From a virus: a stretch of 46,857 nucleotides of DNA. Positions 29,450 to 38,888 of this stretch are shown here, one piece after another. The position numbers and the translations under genes were made by a program. The notes under the pieces were generated by a model that searched no databases, was not told the origin of the DNA, and saw only the letters and a list, made by a program, of their open reading frames with translations. How positions within the stretch are numbered: position 1 is the stretch's first letter; every line of letters starts with the position of its first letter. Location of the stretch: the IMG/VR virus record IMGVR_UViG_3300005337_000009, positions 1-46,857 of that record. The stretch is one strand, 5' to 3'.

Positions 29450-30040
29450 ATGAGCAAACTAACCGACATCCAAACCCTTTTAGGCGTCACCCCTGACGGT
29501 ATTTGGGGGCCGCGCTCACAAGCCGCACTCGACGGTTTGATTCATCCGGCAGCAACAGAAGAACCCATCCCGAGTCTCGCTGGCCTGCAACACAACGACT
29601 GGCCGCGTGAGGCCGACGCGCAGGCATTCTTCGGCTATCCGCCGAACCTCACACAAGTTGACTTGCCATTCCCAATGCATCTGTTTAGCGCGGACGGTGA
29701 ACTCACACACCGCATCTCTTGCAACCCGAAAGTGGCCGCAAGCCTGCGCCGAATCTTCGCCGCGATTCTCGCGCACTATGGCTCACCCGAGACCATCCAC
29801 GCGACCGGCGTGGACATCTTCGATGGGGTCTACAATGACCGCAACGTCCGCGGCGCGAATCACAAGTCCATGCACGCTTTTGGGGCGGCCATCGACATCG
29901 ACGCGGAGCACAACCCACTCGGAGCCACTAGCGGTCGGATGCCGTCTGCCGTCGTGGAAATCTTCAAAGCCGAAGGCTGGCGCTGGGGAGGCGACTACAC
30001 CGGCCGCAAAGATTGGATGCATTTTGAGGCATGCGTATGA
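29450..30040 (+). CDS. Endolysin: peptidoglycan-binding plus M15-type peptidase
   Basis: A 196-aa protein. Residues 1-30 carry half of a PG-binding repeat (TPDGIWGPRSQAALDG). The C-terminal half has the metal site of M15-type peptidases: SMHAFGAAIDID supplies the first His and the Asp, and DWMHFE near the end supplies the second His. Enzymes of this type (L-Ala-D-Glu or D-Ala-D-Ala specific) cut peptidoglycan peptides to free progeny. No signal peptide, so a holin is needed. Confidence 0.88.
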   Translation: MSKLTDIQTLLGVTPDGIWGPRSQAALDGLIHPAATEEPIPSLAGLQHNDWPREADAQAFFGYPPNLTQVDLPFPMHLFSADGELTHRISCNPKVAASLRRIFAAILAHYGSPETIHATGVDIFDGVYNDRNVRGANHKSMHAFGAAIDIDAEHNPLGATSGRMPSAVVEIFKAEGWRWGGDYTGRKDWMHFEACV

Positions 30041-30138
30041 ACGATTCTCAAAAAGAATTCTACTCTGCGATCTGGATCGCCGGAATCGTCCTGTTTGTTC
30101 TAACCTTCTCCGTTGCCGTCGCCCTCACCGCTAAATGA
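30037..30138 (+). CDS. 33-aa membrane peptide between endolysin and terminase
   Basis: Frame MNDSQKEFYSAIWIAGIVLF then 13 residues ending VAVALTAK, with one membrane segment (about 11-31). ATGA overlaps with the endolysin stop and with the terminase start fix both ends. This packing strongly suggests a real gene. It could be an antiholin or pinholin. Confidence 0.62.
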   Translation: MNDSQKEFYSAIWIAGIVLFVLTFSVAVALTAK

Positions 30139-31817
30139 CCGAATCTTCCTTAGAGGATCAAATTCTTGCCCGCGCACGGCTCTCTGAGCTTCAAGCGGAA
30201 CGGGATGCTATTCTCAAGGCCAAAGCGATTCGCGAGGCGAACGGACTAGAGTTCTATCGCCCCCATTGGAAACAGCACAAATTTCATACCGCCGGAGCAT
30301 TCACCGGTCGAGGCTTGTTCACCGGCAATCGCTTTGGCAAATCCGATTGCGGCGTTGCCGAAACACTTTCTTTTGCACTTGGAGGGCGTCTGTGGTACCG
30401 ACATCGTTTTGAGATTCTCGGTGGCGACCGTTCAGTCGTTGAGATCCATCCGGGCGGGCACAATCATCCGTTTGTGACTCTCGGGATTCCGCAGCGCCCT
30501 CTCAAGTGCCTTATCCTGGTTGTCGATTGGGACATGGCGAAGGAAGTTTTTACGGGGAGAGAAGGAAGTTTCGATACCTGGGGAAAGATTTGGAAGCTGA
30601 TTCCAGAGAAGAACATTGGTAAGATTACGACTGGGGGTCGCGGTGACCGAATCACAAAGATCGAAGTCATTCGGCCAGAGGAATTTGGTGGCGGGGTTTC
30701 GACGATCACCTTCGACACCGTTGAATCTTTCAAACACAATCGGATGGGGGGTGAGTCTAAGGATTGGGATTACATCCATATCGACGAACCGGTTCCGGAG
30801 TCCATGTTCAAAGCGCACTCCCGCGGACTCATGGACCGCAACGGCAAGTTCGCATTCACCTGTACCCCTCTCACCGAAATGTGGATTTACGACAAATTCA
30901 ATCCACCAAATGCGACAGGGATTATCAATTCTGAAGAAGGCAGATTTTTCGATAATAAATACGTCATCACCGGATCGATCTACGATAATCCGTATCGCAA
31001 TGAGGCTGGGGTTAAAGAATTCGAGGCTTCATTGACTACCGAGGAAAAAGCTTGTCGTCTTCATGGTTTACCCTTGAATCTTGCTGGTCTTGTCTATCGT
31101 GAATTCGTTCACGATATGCACGTTCTCTGCGACGTCCCCAAAGGCTGGTCCGAATATTGGCTTCCCCCTCTCAACTACACCATTCGTGTCGCTTGGGATG
31201 TTCATGGCGCGAGGATTCCTCAGGCTTGTCTGTTCGCGGCGACAGCCCCGGATGGAACGGTTTTCATCTACGACGAGCTTTTCTGTGAACCTCTGATTAA
31301 GCCCAACGCCAAACTTGTTAAAGAGAAACTTCAGATTGTTACCAAACTCAAGACCGAGGACGGGACGAAGTTGGTCACTCTTGATCGCCATTGTGTTTCC
31401 AAGATTATTGACCCGAAGGCGCTTATTGTCAACCCGGTCACCGAAACCGCGGATGTTCTGGAAGCCATCGAGGAGGAAGGAATTTATTTCGATCCTGCGT
31501 CGAAAGACTTGACGACTGGGATTTCCGCGGTCAAGGATAAATTGAACGAGCGACATGTGGTGACAAAGTTGCCTACGATTTTCTTTTCCCCTCGCCTCAA
31601 GGAAACCCTTCGCGAGTTCTCTCGATACGTCTATGATCCTGACAAAAACAAACCCAAGGACAAGGACGACCACATGATGGAGAACCTTTATCGCTTAGTC
31701 CTCAATGGTCTGGATTACGTTGAACCTGAAACTAATTACGTTAGCCGGAAATCTCTCGTTCGGCCAGATGAAGACCTTGTCCAAATGTTCCGCCCTGGCA
31801 ATCTCCTTCGTATATGA
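30135..31817 (+). CDS. Terminase large subunit
   Basis: A 560-aa packaging motor. Walker A-like TGNRFGKS lies at about 63-70, Walker B with catalytic Glu at DYIHIDEP (Asp217, Glu218), and the coupling motif region follows (FTCTPL). The C-terminal RNase H-like nuclease has its first acid at VAWDVHG (Asp355), and a late DDHMMENLYRLV block provides further acids. It pumps DNA into the prohead and cuts it. It is followed by the portal with an ATG overlap. Confidence 0.93.
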   Translation: MTESSLEDQILARARLSELQAERDAILKAKAIREANGLEFYRPHWKQHKFHTAGAFTGRGLFTGNRFGKSDCGVAETLSFALGGRLWYRHRFEILGGDRSVVEIHPGGHNHPFVTLGIPQRPLKCLILVVDWDMAKEVFTGREGSFDTWGKIWKLIPEKNIGKITTGGRGDRITKIEVIRPEEFGGGVSTITFDTVESFKHNRMGGESKDWDYIHIDEPVPESMFKAHSRGLMDRNGKFAFTCTPLTEMWIYDKFNPPNATGIINSEEGRFFDNKYVITGSIYDNPYRNEAGVKEFEASLTTEEKACRLHGLPLNLAGLVYREFVHDMHVLCDVPKGWSEYWLPPLNYTIRVAWDVHGARIPQACLFAATAPDGTVFIYDELFCEPLIKPNAKLVKEKLQIVTKLKTEDGTKLVTLDRHCVSKIIDPKALIVNPVTETADVLEAIEEEGIYFDPASKDLTTGISAVKDKLNERHVVTKLPTIFFSPRLKETLREFSRYVYDPDKNKPKDKDDHMMENLYRLVLNGLDYVEPETNYVSRKSLVRPDEDLVQMFRPGNLLRI

Positions 31818-33736
31818 TGGTCCCACATTTAACCGAGGAATTGAAAAAGGAAGCAGTCTCGGATTTCCACGAGCAACTTCTTAGGGAATGTCTTGAAGAT
31901 GTCAAGCGTTCTCGTTCCCGCATGTCCAAGAACTATTCCAAATGGGACATGCACGACGAAGTCTTCCGCGGCGAGCGGCGACTTGACGAGGAAGATGTGA
32001 AGCAAGCCATCAAAGACAAGCCAACCAAGATGGTGGTTCCGAATACCTTTGCTCAGGTAATGACCTTCACCTCGTTTCTTTTTCTTTTATTCAAACAGAA
32101 CGCTACATTCTTCGAGCTAAAACCGACGGGGTCTGAAGATTATGGTCAAAAATGGGAAGACTCGGAGAACATTCTGAATCGCGATTGGAATCGGTCCAAT
32201 GGTTCCAAGAATCTCTTTCAGTTCCTCCTCGATGTTGGCCGCTTTGGCACGGGGATTCTCGAGACCTCCTGGACCGAAGAGACGACAAAGATCTTTGTCA
32301 AACCAACCCCACAGGACATAACCCAGATTCTCGCCGGCGTTCCGTTGACGGCCCCGGCCGCATCGGCCGCGGAATGGAAGACATTCACGAAATTTGAGGG
32401 AAATCTGATTCGTTCGGTATCCCCGTATCGTTGGTTTCCAGATCCGAGTTTTCCGATTTCGGATTTTAATAAGGGAAATTTCTGCGCGAGTGAAGAAGAT
32501 TTCACAATGGCAGGATTGAGAAAGCTTGAAGATGATGGTCTTGTCGCCGGGGTCGATTTCATTCAGGGATTGCCTAAAAATCTTGAGGCTACTCGCGGGG
32601 CCATCACCCGGATGACATTCGCCATTCCGCATGTCTGGGATGCTTCGAATCGTAAATCCCAAGTCATCGTGACTAAGATGCGCCGCTGGATTATCCCGAA
32701 GGATTTCAAGATGCAGGATGGGAAGACTCTTGGAGAAGAGACTTGGCCGGTTCTATATAACATCTGGTACGCCAATGACAACCGGATCATCCGTTGCGAG
32801 CCTTGTGAAGAATGGCATCAGACGTTTGGATATGGCGTTGGCCAATTCACCCCAGACATGCATCGGGACACTTGGGGATTGGCAGATTTGATCTATCGCC
32901 TTCAGGATGTCATTTCTTGGTTTGTTAACTCTCATATTACTTCTGTTCGCCGGGTCATTCAGAATCGAATGATTGTAAATCCTGATGTGATTGAGATGAA
33001 GTCTTACGATGGCGAAGGCGACATTTTCACCAAAAAAGGAATGGGTCGACAGGCTGCTGCTCAGGGTGTAACCCAATTGGCCGTCCAAGACGTCACCGGA
33101 AATCACATGACCGACGTTGACATCCTTGGCAAATTGATGCAAATGGTCACCGGAGTCAATGACAATTTCATGGGACAAATGAATTCTGGCCGACGGTCCG
33201 CTCAAGAAAATCGAGTTCAGACCGCGGGCGCTGCGGGCCGGATGAAAATGCATGGGCATTTGCTGTGGGAGAGCGGACTTGCTCCTATCGGTCGAATGAT
33301 GCTTTCTAATTCGAGACAATCCTTATCTATGACTTCTTTTGGTTGGGCACTTGGAGGAGTCAAAGATCCTCAGATGCTTCAGCAAAGGTATCTGGAATTC
33401 CAAGGAACTCCAGAGGAAATCGTCTGTGGTGATGATTATCTGGTATTCGATGCGACCTTGTCCTCCGAGAAAGGCTTCGCTGCTCAGCAACTTCAGGAGC
33501 TTCTTTCGATGATCATAACCGCCAATCCGATGGCGGCGCAGCAATTGACCTCGCGGATCGATCCAGCCAAGATCATGGCGGAGCTTCAGTACCTACGAGA
33601 TGGTACTCCTATTGAGCGATTCATGTATTCTCCTGAAGAGCAAGCTCAACAAATGCAATTGCAAATGGCACAAATGCAAGCTCAGCAAGCTCAATTGAAA
33701 CCTAGTCCCGAAGCTAATCCTTCTTTTGCCGCATGA
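31814..33736 (+). CDS. Portal (head-tail connector) protein
   Basis: A 640-aa protein directly after TerL, the usual place for the portal. Segments characteristic of podovirus-type connectors include the N-terminal stem (KMVVPNTFAQVMTFTSFLF), RSVSPYRWFPDP and the helix ADLIYRLQDVISWFVNSHI. The C-terminus ends in a Q/M-rich coiled coil (QMQLQMAQMQAQQAQ). It forms the dodecameric ring through which DNA enters and leaves. Confidence 0.87.
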   Translation: MMVPHLTEELKKEAVSDFHEQLLRECLEDVKRSRSRMSKNYSKWDMHDEVFRGERRLDEEDVKQAIKDKPTKMVVPNTFAQVMTFTSFLFLLFKQNATFFELKPTGSEDYGQKWEDSENILNRDWNRSNGSKNLFQFLLDVGRFGTGILETSWTEETTKIFVKPTPQDITQILAGVPLTAPAASAAEWKTFTKFEGNLIRSVSPYRWFPDPSFPISDFNKGNFCASEEDFTMAGLRKLEDDGLVAGVDFIQGLPKNLEATRGAITRMTFAIPHVWDASNRKSQVIVTKMRRWIIPKDFKMQDGKTLGEETWPVLYNIWYANDNRIIRCEPCEEWHQTFGYGVGQFTPDMHRDTWGLADLIYRLQDVISWFVNSHITSVRRVIQNRMIVNPDVIEMKSYDGEGDIFTKKGMGRQAAAQGVTQLAVQDVTGNHMTDVDILGKLMQMVTGVNDNFMGQMNSGRRSAQENRVQTAGAAGRMKMHGHLLWESGLAPIGRMMLSNSRQSLSMTSFGWALGGVKDPQMLQQRYLEFQGTPEEIVCGDDYLVFDATLSSEKGFAAQQLQELLSMIITANPMAAQQLTSRIDPAKIMAELQYLRDGTPIERFMYSPEEQAQQMQLQMAQMQAQQAQLKPSPEANPSFAA

Positions 33737-34053
33737 GTGATGAAGATAAGATTAGCGAATTGGAAGAATTCCGAGACGAAGTAATCTCGTTTCTGGATTC
33801 TCGAATCTATCGCGAATATCTCAAAGGTATTCAAAAAGCAATCAAAGACACCGAAGAAGAATTGCTTTCTCTTGTCATCCGTTCCGATGCGGACATCTAT
33901 TTTCAGGTCGAACAAAAGACTAAGCTTGACTTAGCTCGCGGCGACCTCACTAATTTTGAGGACATGGTCTCTAACCTCAATGGCAGAATCGAAGCTATTC
34001 TTCGAACTGTTCAACCAAATGAGACTCAACTAAAAGATAATGAAGAAACTTAA
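33733..34053 (+). CDS. 106-aa acidic helical protein after portal
   Basis: Begins MSDEDKISELEEFRDEVISF; almost fully helical and charged. Small helical proteins between portal and scaffold genes are common in environmental podoviruses. Function unknown; it may be a portal- or scaffold-associated assembly factor. Overlaps portal by 4 bp and the scaffold candidate by 14 bp. Confidence 0.65.
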   Translation: MSDEDKISELEEFRDEVISFLDSRIYREYLKGIQKAIKDTEEELLSLVIRSDADIYFQVEQKTKLDLARGDLTNFEDMVSNLNGRIEAILRTVQPNETQLKDNEET

Positions 34054-34840
34054 TAAATTCTTCCTCGACCCAGATTTGGGTGGAGGATTTGGAAATGAAG
34101 GGGAGAACGGGCAGTCATCCGGTTTTGAGGGAATCGGAGAAGTCCAGACGAGACCGGCCCCGGTCCCCACTCTCGATGCCAAGGCTTTCGCGGAGAGCTT
34201 TGCGCCGATGATTGCCCAGCAATTCAAACAAAATGCTCCGCAGCAAAATGCTCCGGCTTTGTCCAAAGAAGAGGCTGCAAAGCTTCTGAATGTCTGGGAA
34301 CCCGATGATTCTTTTGTTCAGGAATTTGGTAATTTGGAGAGCCAAAAAACGGCCTTCCAGAAGATGCGAGATGGGCTCATTCGCCAGGCCGATACCATCA
34401 TGCAAGCTCGCTTGTACGAGATGCAGCAGCAATTCGAGCAGAAGTTGTCTCCGGTCCAGTCGCTTCTTCAGGAACGCGCCTCTCAAGAAGCCGAAGCCGC
34501 TTTTGCCAATCGATATCCGCAACTTGCTGATCCGAAATCTAAGCCTTTTGTCAACGGTGTTGCCCAGCAACTCCACGCCCAAGGGAAATTTAATGGACTT
34601 TCTCGCGATCAAGCCTTTGACCTTCTCGCGAACAATCTCGCCGAGGTCATCAAGGTTCACAATCCCAATTTTCAACTGACCCCAAATGGGGCCCAAGCGA
34701 TGAATCCAGGTTCTTCGCCCAATCGTATTACCCCTCAAGTCCACGGAAGTGGAGCTGGGGGCTCTGGTAGTGGAGACATGAATGGAGGCGGAAAGGCTTT
34801 GCCTAAAGCCGCTTCCCTCTTTCCCAAGATTCGAGGTTAA
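34040..34840 (+). CDS. Scaffold-like protein
   Basis: A 266-aa protein with a disordered, glycine-rich N-terminus, a Q/A-rich helical centre (FAESFAPMIAQQFKQNAPQQ) and a disordered G/S-rich tail with a basic end. Low aromatic content and position right before the major capsid gene are typical of internal scaffolding proteins. A longer antisense frame here was rejected. Confidence 0.7.
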   Translation: MKKLNKFFLDPDLGGGFGNEGENGQSSGFEGIGEVQTRPAPVPTLDAKAFAESFAPMIAQQFKQNAPQQNAPALSKEEAAKLLNVWEPDDSFVQEFGNLESQKTAFQKMRDGLIRQADTIMQARLYEMQQQFEQKLSPVQSLLQERASQEAEAAFANRYPQLADPKSKPFVNGVAQQLHAQGKFNGLSRDQAFDLLANNLAEVIKVHNPNFQLTPNGAQAMNPGSSPNRITPQVHGSGAGGSGSGDMNGGGKALPKAASLFPKIRG

Positions 34841-34902
34841 CGGACGTCCTCGACCTGTGTCTTAACTTAGTCCATAACGCAGATAAATAGAAAAACATCC
34901 CT
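34841..34902 (+). promoter_or_regulatory. Leader of the major capsid gene
   Basis: A 62-bp gap with an 8-bp palindrome (GGACGTCC) near its left end and an A-rich stretch before the capsid ATG. It breaks an otherwise continuous series of overlapping genes, as expected for a strongly expressed gene with its own promoter or mRNA-processing site. No consensus promoter is recognised. Confidence 0.3.
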
Positions 34903-36300
34903 ATGCCTCTTGGGCTAATTGGTAGTGAACGCCTGGACGATTACTGGTCCAGGAACATCCGGCGTCGAGTCGCTTATGACTTTCCGCAGGGCAGTGCTGT
35001 ATTGACCGAACTCCTCAGCCATTTCGAACCGGAAGAGACTCCTCTTCCCAAGTTTGGTTGGCAGGAACAACGGTATCAGCAGATTAAGACACTTACGAGC
35101 ACGTCGGGCCAACCGACGACTGACATTGTATTCTACCTCGGAGGTACGACCACGACCGCGGGCACCCCGATCACCATCACCGCGGGGCTTGCGCTTCGCG
35201 TTTATGTCGATGACGCCAGCAACTTCCAAGTCGATGACACCATCATGTTCGTCGACTTGACGTTGACATCCGGCACTGGAAATCTCAACGGTCGTGTCAC
35301 TGGAACCAACACCACCGGAGCCGATTACATCGACTTCGAGTGCACCGCGGTTCCGACTTCGACCGTGGTCAACTCTGTCGCGGCCGAGGGCAAATATGTC
35401 TACCTTCAAGGCTCCGCCTACGCCGAAGGCTCGCGGTCCCGTCAGGGCCGTTCCAAGTTCCCGATCGAAATCGAGAACTATACCCAGATGCACAAGAACG
35501 CATTCTCGCTCACGAGTTATGCGCTCAAAGCGCCGTTGGTTTACAATAAGTCTGGACATTACGAGATTGCCCTCAAGGACAACGGCATCGACCATCTTGA
35601 TGGCCTCGAGAAAACCCTTATCTGGGGCGAACGTCGGACCACGACTGCCGAAGATCCCGACTCTGGCGAAACCGTTCGCCGAGACTTCTCTGGCGGTATC
35701 CTTTGGTTCCTCAAACAATGGGAACTTGGGAATGTCAGCAATGGCGGCGCTATCAACTATCGCCCCGGTGGTGCTGACCTGACTGCCCAGACCGATTGGG
35801 AAACCTACACCGACAAGCGAATCATTCGCCTTGCCAATGCCACGATCTCCAAGTCCCAATTCAACGAGCTCATCTCCCGGGCCTTTGAGAAAACCAATAA
35901 CACGTCTTGGGACAAACTGATCATCTGCGGACAGGGTTACCTGAATAAGGTCACCGAAATGTTCGAGCGACAGATCACTTGGACCTCGATGCGGAATGAA
36001 GGTTATAAGGGCTGGGATTTCCAGTTGGCCGAACATCAGTCGAACGCCGGTAAGGTTTATTACAAAACCCATCCGATGTTTATGGATCCGAACCTCGGGA
36101 TGCGAAACTCGGCACTGGTGGTCGATCTTGGGTTCCTCAAATGGAGGTATTTGACCGACCATGACACCGACGTCAAAACCGGGATTCAAGCGAACGATGC
36201 CTTGGTCCGAAAGGACCAGTATCTGACCGTTGGAGGTCCCGAAATCTGGTATCCGGAAGCCCACATGTTCATCAAAGACCTTGGAGGCATTGTTGACTAA
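34903..36300 (+). CDS. Major capsid protein
   Basis: A 465-aa protein. The N-terminus reads SERLDDYWSRNIRRRVAYDF, followed by a beta-rich domain with many T, G and D, and a C-terminal P-domain-like part. Size, position after the scaffold-like gene and high-quality coding sequence point to an HK97-fold capsid protein. I cannot place it in a named subfamily with certainty. A 449-codon antisense frame here is an artefact of codon bias. Confidence 0.83.
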   Translation: MPLGLIGSERLDDYWSRNIRRRVAYDFPQGSAVLTELLSHFEPEETPLPKFGWQEQRYQQIKTLTSTSGQPTTDIVFYLGGTTTTAGTPITITAGLALRVYVDDASNFQVDDTIMFVDLTLTSGTGNLNGRVTGTNTTGADYIDFECTAVPTSTVVNSVAAEGKYVYLQGSAYAEGSRSRQGRSKFPIEIENYTQMHKNAFSLTSYALKAPLVYNKSGHYEIALKDNGIDHLDGLEKTLIWGERRTTTAEDPDSGETVRRDFSGGILWFLKQWELGNVSNGGAINYRPGGADLTAQTDWETYTDKRIIRLANATISKSQFNELISRAFEKTNNTSWDKLIICGQGYLNKVTEMFERQITWTSMRNEGYKGWDFQLAEHQSNAGKVYYKTHPMFMDPNLGMRNSALVVDLGFLKWRYLTDHDTDVKTGIQANDALVRKDQYLTVGGPEIWYPEAHMFIKDLGGIVD

Positions 36301-36302
36301 TT

Positions 36303-36647
36303 ATGGCCGCTCTTGCATCTACCGCGGTAACGCTCTATCCCAATAATTCGTCAGGCTCTTATCGGGTCAAAACGAACGGTGGGATTCTATGTCGCCGACT
36401 CAAATTAGTCTTGACTGGTCAAGGAGGACAAACCAACACCATTGGAGCAGCAGCTTTGGGATTTTCCAAAGTCATTGACTGTTCTAATCTCTTTGATGCC
36501 ACAAATTCCAAAGTTTATCCTGCTGTTGTTGACCCGGTCAACAATATCATCATCCTCGCGGACGGGTCGGCGGCCCCTGCTCCTGTCGATGTCACCTCGA
36601 CCGCCACTTACATCACGGTGACGGGCACACCAACAATCGCCCGATAA
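36303..36647 (+). CDS. Small beta-rich protein (decoration candidate)
   Basis: A 114-aa protein, T/V/A-rich with short strands (SGSYRVKTNGGILCRRLKLV). Small beta-rich genes right after the capsid gene often encode capsid cement proteins. No enzyme motif. Confidence 0.65.
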   Translation: MAALASTAVTLYPNNSSGSYRVKTNGGILCRRLKLVLTGQGGQTNTIGAAALGFSKVIDCSNLFDATNSKVYPAVVDPVNNIIILADGSAAPAPVDVTSTATYITVTGTPTIAR

Positions 36648-36654
36648 CAAACCT

Positions 36655-36852
36655 ATGGCTATGAAACGAGTTGAATCGGTCTCTAATTGGGACCCCAAAA
36701 TGCCGACCGAGAAGCTTATGGACAGCGATGTTCTTAAGCCAAATGCACACGATAACAAGGATTCTCTAACCCCTGAGTCGCCTTACAAACAGGCGCTTGG
36801 AGGCTCCGGGAAGCCCTCGGGCGACCTTGGTTCTCGCGGTCGCGGATTCTAA
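36655..36852 (+). CDS. 65-aa hydrophilic protein
   Basis: Begins MAMKRVESVSNWDPKMPTEK; low in hydrophobic residues and ending in a G/S/R-rich tail, so probably disordered alone. Conserved-looking small proteins occur at this place in related layouts. Function unknown. Confidence 0.6.
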   Translation: MAMKRVESVSNWDPKMPTEKLMDSDVLKPNAHDNKDSLTPESPYKQALGGSGKPSGDLGSRGRGF

Positions 36853-36864
36853 TCTTTCCCCTCT

Positions 36865-37866
36865 GTGGCTACCTTGCTTGAAATTAAGACGCTCGCGGCG
36901 AGCTATCTGGACTTGGCTCCTTCCGACTTTACCGTCAATGGAATGGATCTGTTCCTGGCTGCCGCTAACCAAGTCAGAAAAACCGCTGAATTGGAGCATG
37001 ATTTTGAGTTTAACCGGAAATCCGTGACGGTAACGGTTAATGGTACCACAGGGGGGAATTTAGAACTAGCAAGAGATGCGGACAATAACCTCGTTGATGT
37101 TAAAACCGTCATCGAGGTAGGGTTGTTGGACCAGAATAGGAATTTGATCCCGGTTGGATGGACAACGGTGGCGGAAAGTCTGGAGGGTCAAAGACAAGAT
37201 AATCCTGGGTTTCGAGATCGACTTTGGCGAACAGATGATCCGGGGGATTGGCGACCAGTTGGTCGAAATCGATTTACATTTTCTGGAAAAAGTATTCGTC
37301 GATGGCCGATGGAGGAGGAGACGGCGGCGACGAATTATGCAGTTTGGCTCGAAGCTTATTGTTTCACCGCGGATTGGTTAGACAATGCTTTAGCCAGTGA
37401 AAAAATTACAATTTCTGGAACTTTAGTCCCCGACGTTACAGGAGACTATTTTCCTGCTGGAACAGATATAAATGGAGACCCAATTTATATCAAATCTGGA
37501 GCGCCGACCTGTGCGATATATACAGATCCAAATATCTCTCCCTCGATTCGATTAGGACAATTTGGAGAACCAGCAGATATCTGGGCCAGTGCAAGTTTTA
37601 ATGGAACTTTTAATCCCGCTGGTTCAGCTACGGGAACCGCGACTTCTACTTATCACACTGGAGCAACTACGGACGTCTGGACGACTCACGGTCAGCAATT
37701 CTTACTTTGGGCAACGATTGTTCAACTAAATAAGAGATACAAATTCTTCGTCCCGAGGCAAGAAGGAAATCTTCCGCCCCCAACGGAACTGGCCGACGCA
37801 GGGTTGGCCCAGCTTGTCGATTGGGACGGGACCAAGTTCGAGGGCTTTCGGAGACACAATCGATGA
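36865..37866 (+). CDS. Head-tail adaptor or tail-tube candidate
   Basis: A 333-aa protein starting at GTG (MATLLEIKTLAASYLDLAPS). The helical N-terminus (EIKTLAASYLDL, then FLAAANQVRKTAELEHDFEF) resembles head-completion/adaptor proteins that bind the portal, as in P22 gp4 or T7 gp11-type genes. A beta-rich middle follows, and the C-terminus (FVPRQEGNLPPPTELADAGL) returns to helix. The role is inferred from place after capsid. Confidence 0.62.
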   Translation: MATLLEIKTLAASYLDLAPSDFTVNGMDLFLAAANQVRKTAELEHDFEFNRKSVTVTVNGTTGGNLELARDADNNLVDVKTVIEVGLLDQNRNLIPVGWTTVAESLEGQRQDNPGFRDRLWRTDDPGDWRPVGRNRFTFSGKSIRRWPMEEETAATNYAVWLEAYCFTADWLDNALASEKITISGTLVPDVTGDYFPAGTDINGDPIYIKSGAPTCAIYTDPNISPSIRLGQFGEPADIWASASFNGTFNPAGSATGTATSTYHTGATTDVWTTHGQQFLLWATIVQLNKRYKFFVPRQEGNLPPPTELADAGLAQLVDWDGTKFEGFRRHNR

Positions 37867-38888
37867 ACACTCCAAAAGATGGTGAGGTTTTGTTTGGGCA
37901 ATTGCTAGATAAGGATTTCCGTCTAGCAATTCCTTATACCCAGCAAATTAGAAATTTCAAAAGGGATGGGGCAGCACCGGAGTATTTAATGGAGGGTGCC
38001 GAATTAACCCCAATCGATGCCAATGCGACCGAGGTTAAGCTTTTTAATTACACCGCTCTCGACGCAGCGAAACTTGCTTATTTTGTCAAAAATCCTGGAT
38101 ATGCTAATATCCAGTTTCCCAGAGAACTTGTTTCGCTCACTTCAGTTTTTGCTACGTCCAAGGGCACCGGAGCCGGAACAGGAACGCCTGCGGCTAACTC
38201 AACCGGAACCTCCTGGTCAGTTGGAGTTTCTTCTTCCAATCACGCAAGTTCTTCTCTGGATTATGTTCCTGATCTCCTTCCTGAATGGAAAATCGTAGAT
38301 GGAGATAATACCGAAACCATTGAGTGTGAATTCTATACCTCTGGAAGTAAGACTTTGGCAGAGATTCTGACTATTTTGTCGACCAAAATTGGAACCTCAG
38401 TTCTTGCTTGGCCCAGATTCAAGTTGGTCGAACATAGTATCAATCTCAAGGGACAATCACTTAGTGTATCGACCGCGGCTAATCTTCAACTTTCTGGTTC
38501 GGCGAGTCCGAATGGTACTTCACTTTCAAAGAATGCGGTGGGAGATTACTCGATTGAAACTCGATCCAATGTCCGAACGCTTGATCTTCCTGCGTGTATT
38601 CATGGGGCTTTGTCTATCACTGGGGATTACACCAAAAGTGATACGATTACGGTCAGTGCGGGGACAAGTTTGACTGGGACGGGAGAAATTGTTGGGTCGG
38701 TCACCAGCGGGGTTTCTGTCCCAACCCAAACCGTAACCGCTTTGATCACTCCGCACTCTTGGTCCGCAACCTCGATCACGTCGGTTCCGACTTCTGGTCT
38801 TCGTCTCCGCGAACTTCGTTCCCAAGATGACGGTGGGGGACTTTTCCTTCAACTTGCAACCATCGTTGACTTCTCCCAATTCGCATGA
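37863..38888 (+). CDS. Tail-associated structural protein
   Basis: A 341-aa protein from MNTPKDGEVLFGQLLDKDFR; this ATG overlaps the previous stop (ATGA), and an earlier start was rejected for that reason. The middle is T/S/G/V-rich with repeated short strands (SITGDYTKSDTITVSAGTSL), as in tail tubes, needles or fibres. No enzyme motif. Overlaps the next gene by 4 bp. Confidence 0.62.
   Translation: MNTPKDGEVLFGQLLDKDFRLAIPYTQQIRNFKRDGAAPEYLMEGAELTPIDANATEVKLFNYTALDAAKLAYFVKNPGYANIQFPRELVSLTSVFATSKGTGAGTGTPAANSTGTSWSVGVSSSNHASSSLDYVPDLLPEWKIVDGDNTETIECEFYTSGSKTLAEILTILSTKIGTSVLAWPRFKLVEHSINLKGQSLSVSTAANLQLSGSASPNGTSLSKNAVGDYSIETRSNVRTLDLPACIHGALSITGDYTKSDTITVSAGTSLTGTGEIVGSVTSGVSVPTQTVTALITPHSWSATSITSVPTSGLRLRELRSQDDGGGLFLQLATIVDFSQFA

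Noticed and set aside
34915-36264. 449-codon open frame antisense to the major capsid gene
   Set aside because: It lies wholly within the capsid gene; its length reflects codon bias of the real gene, and its composition has no recognisable fold.
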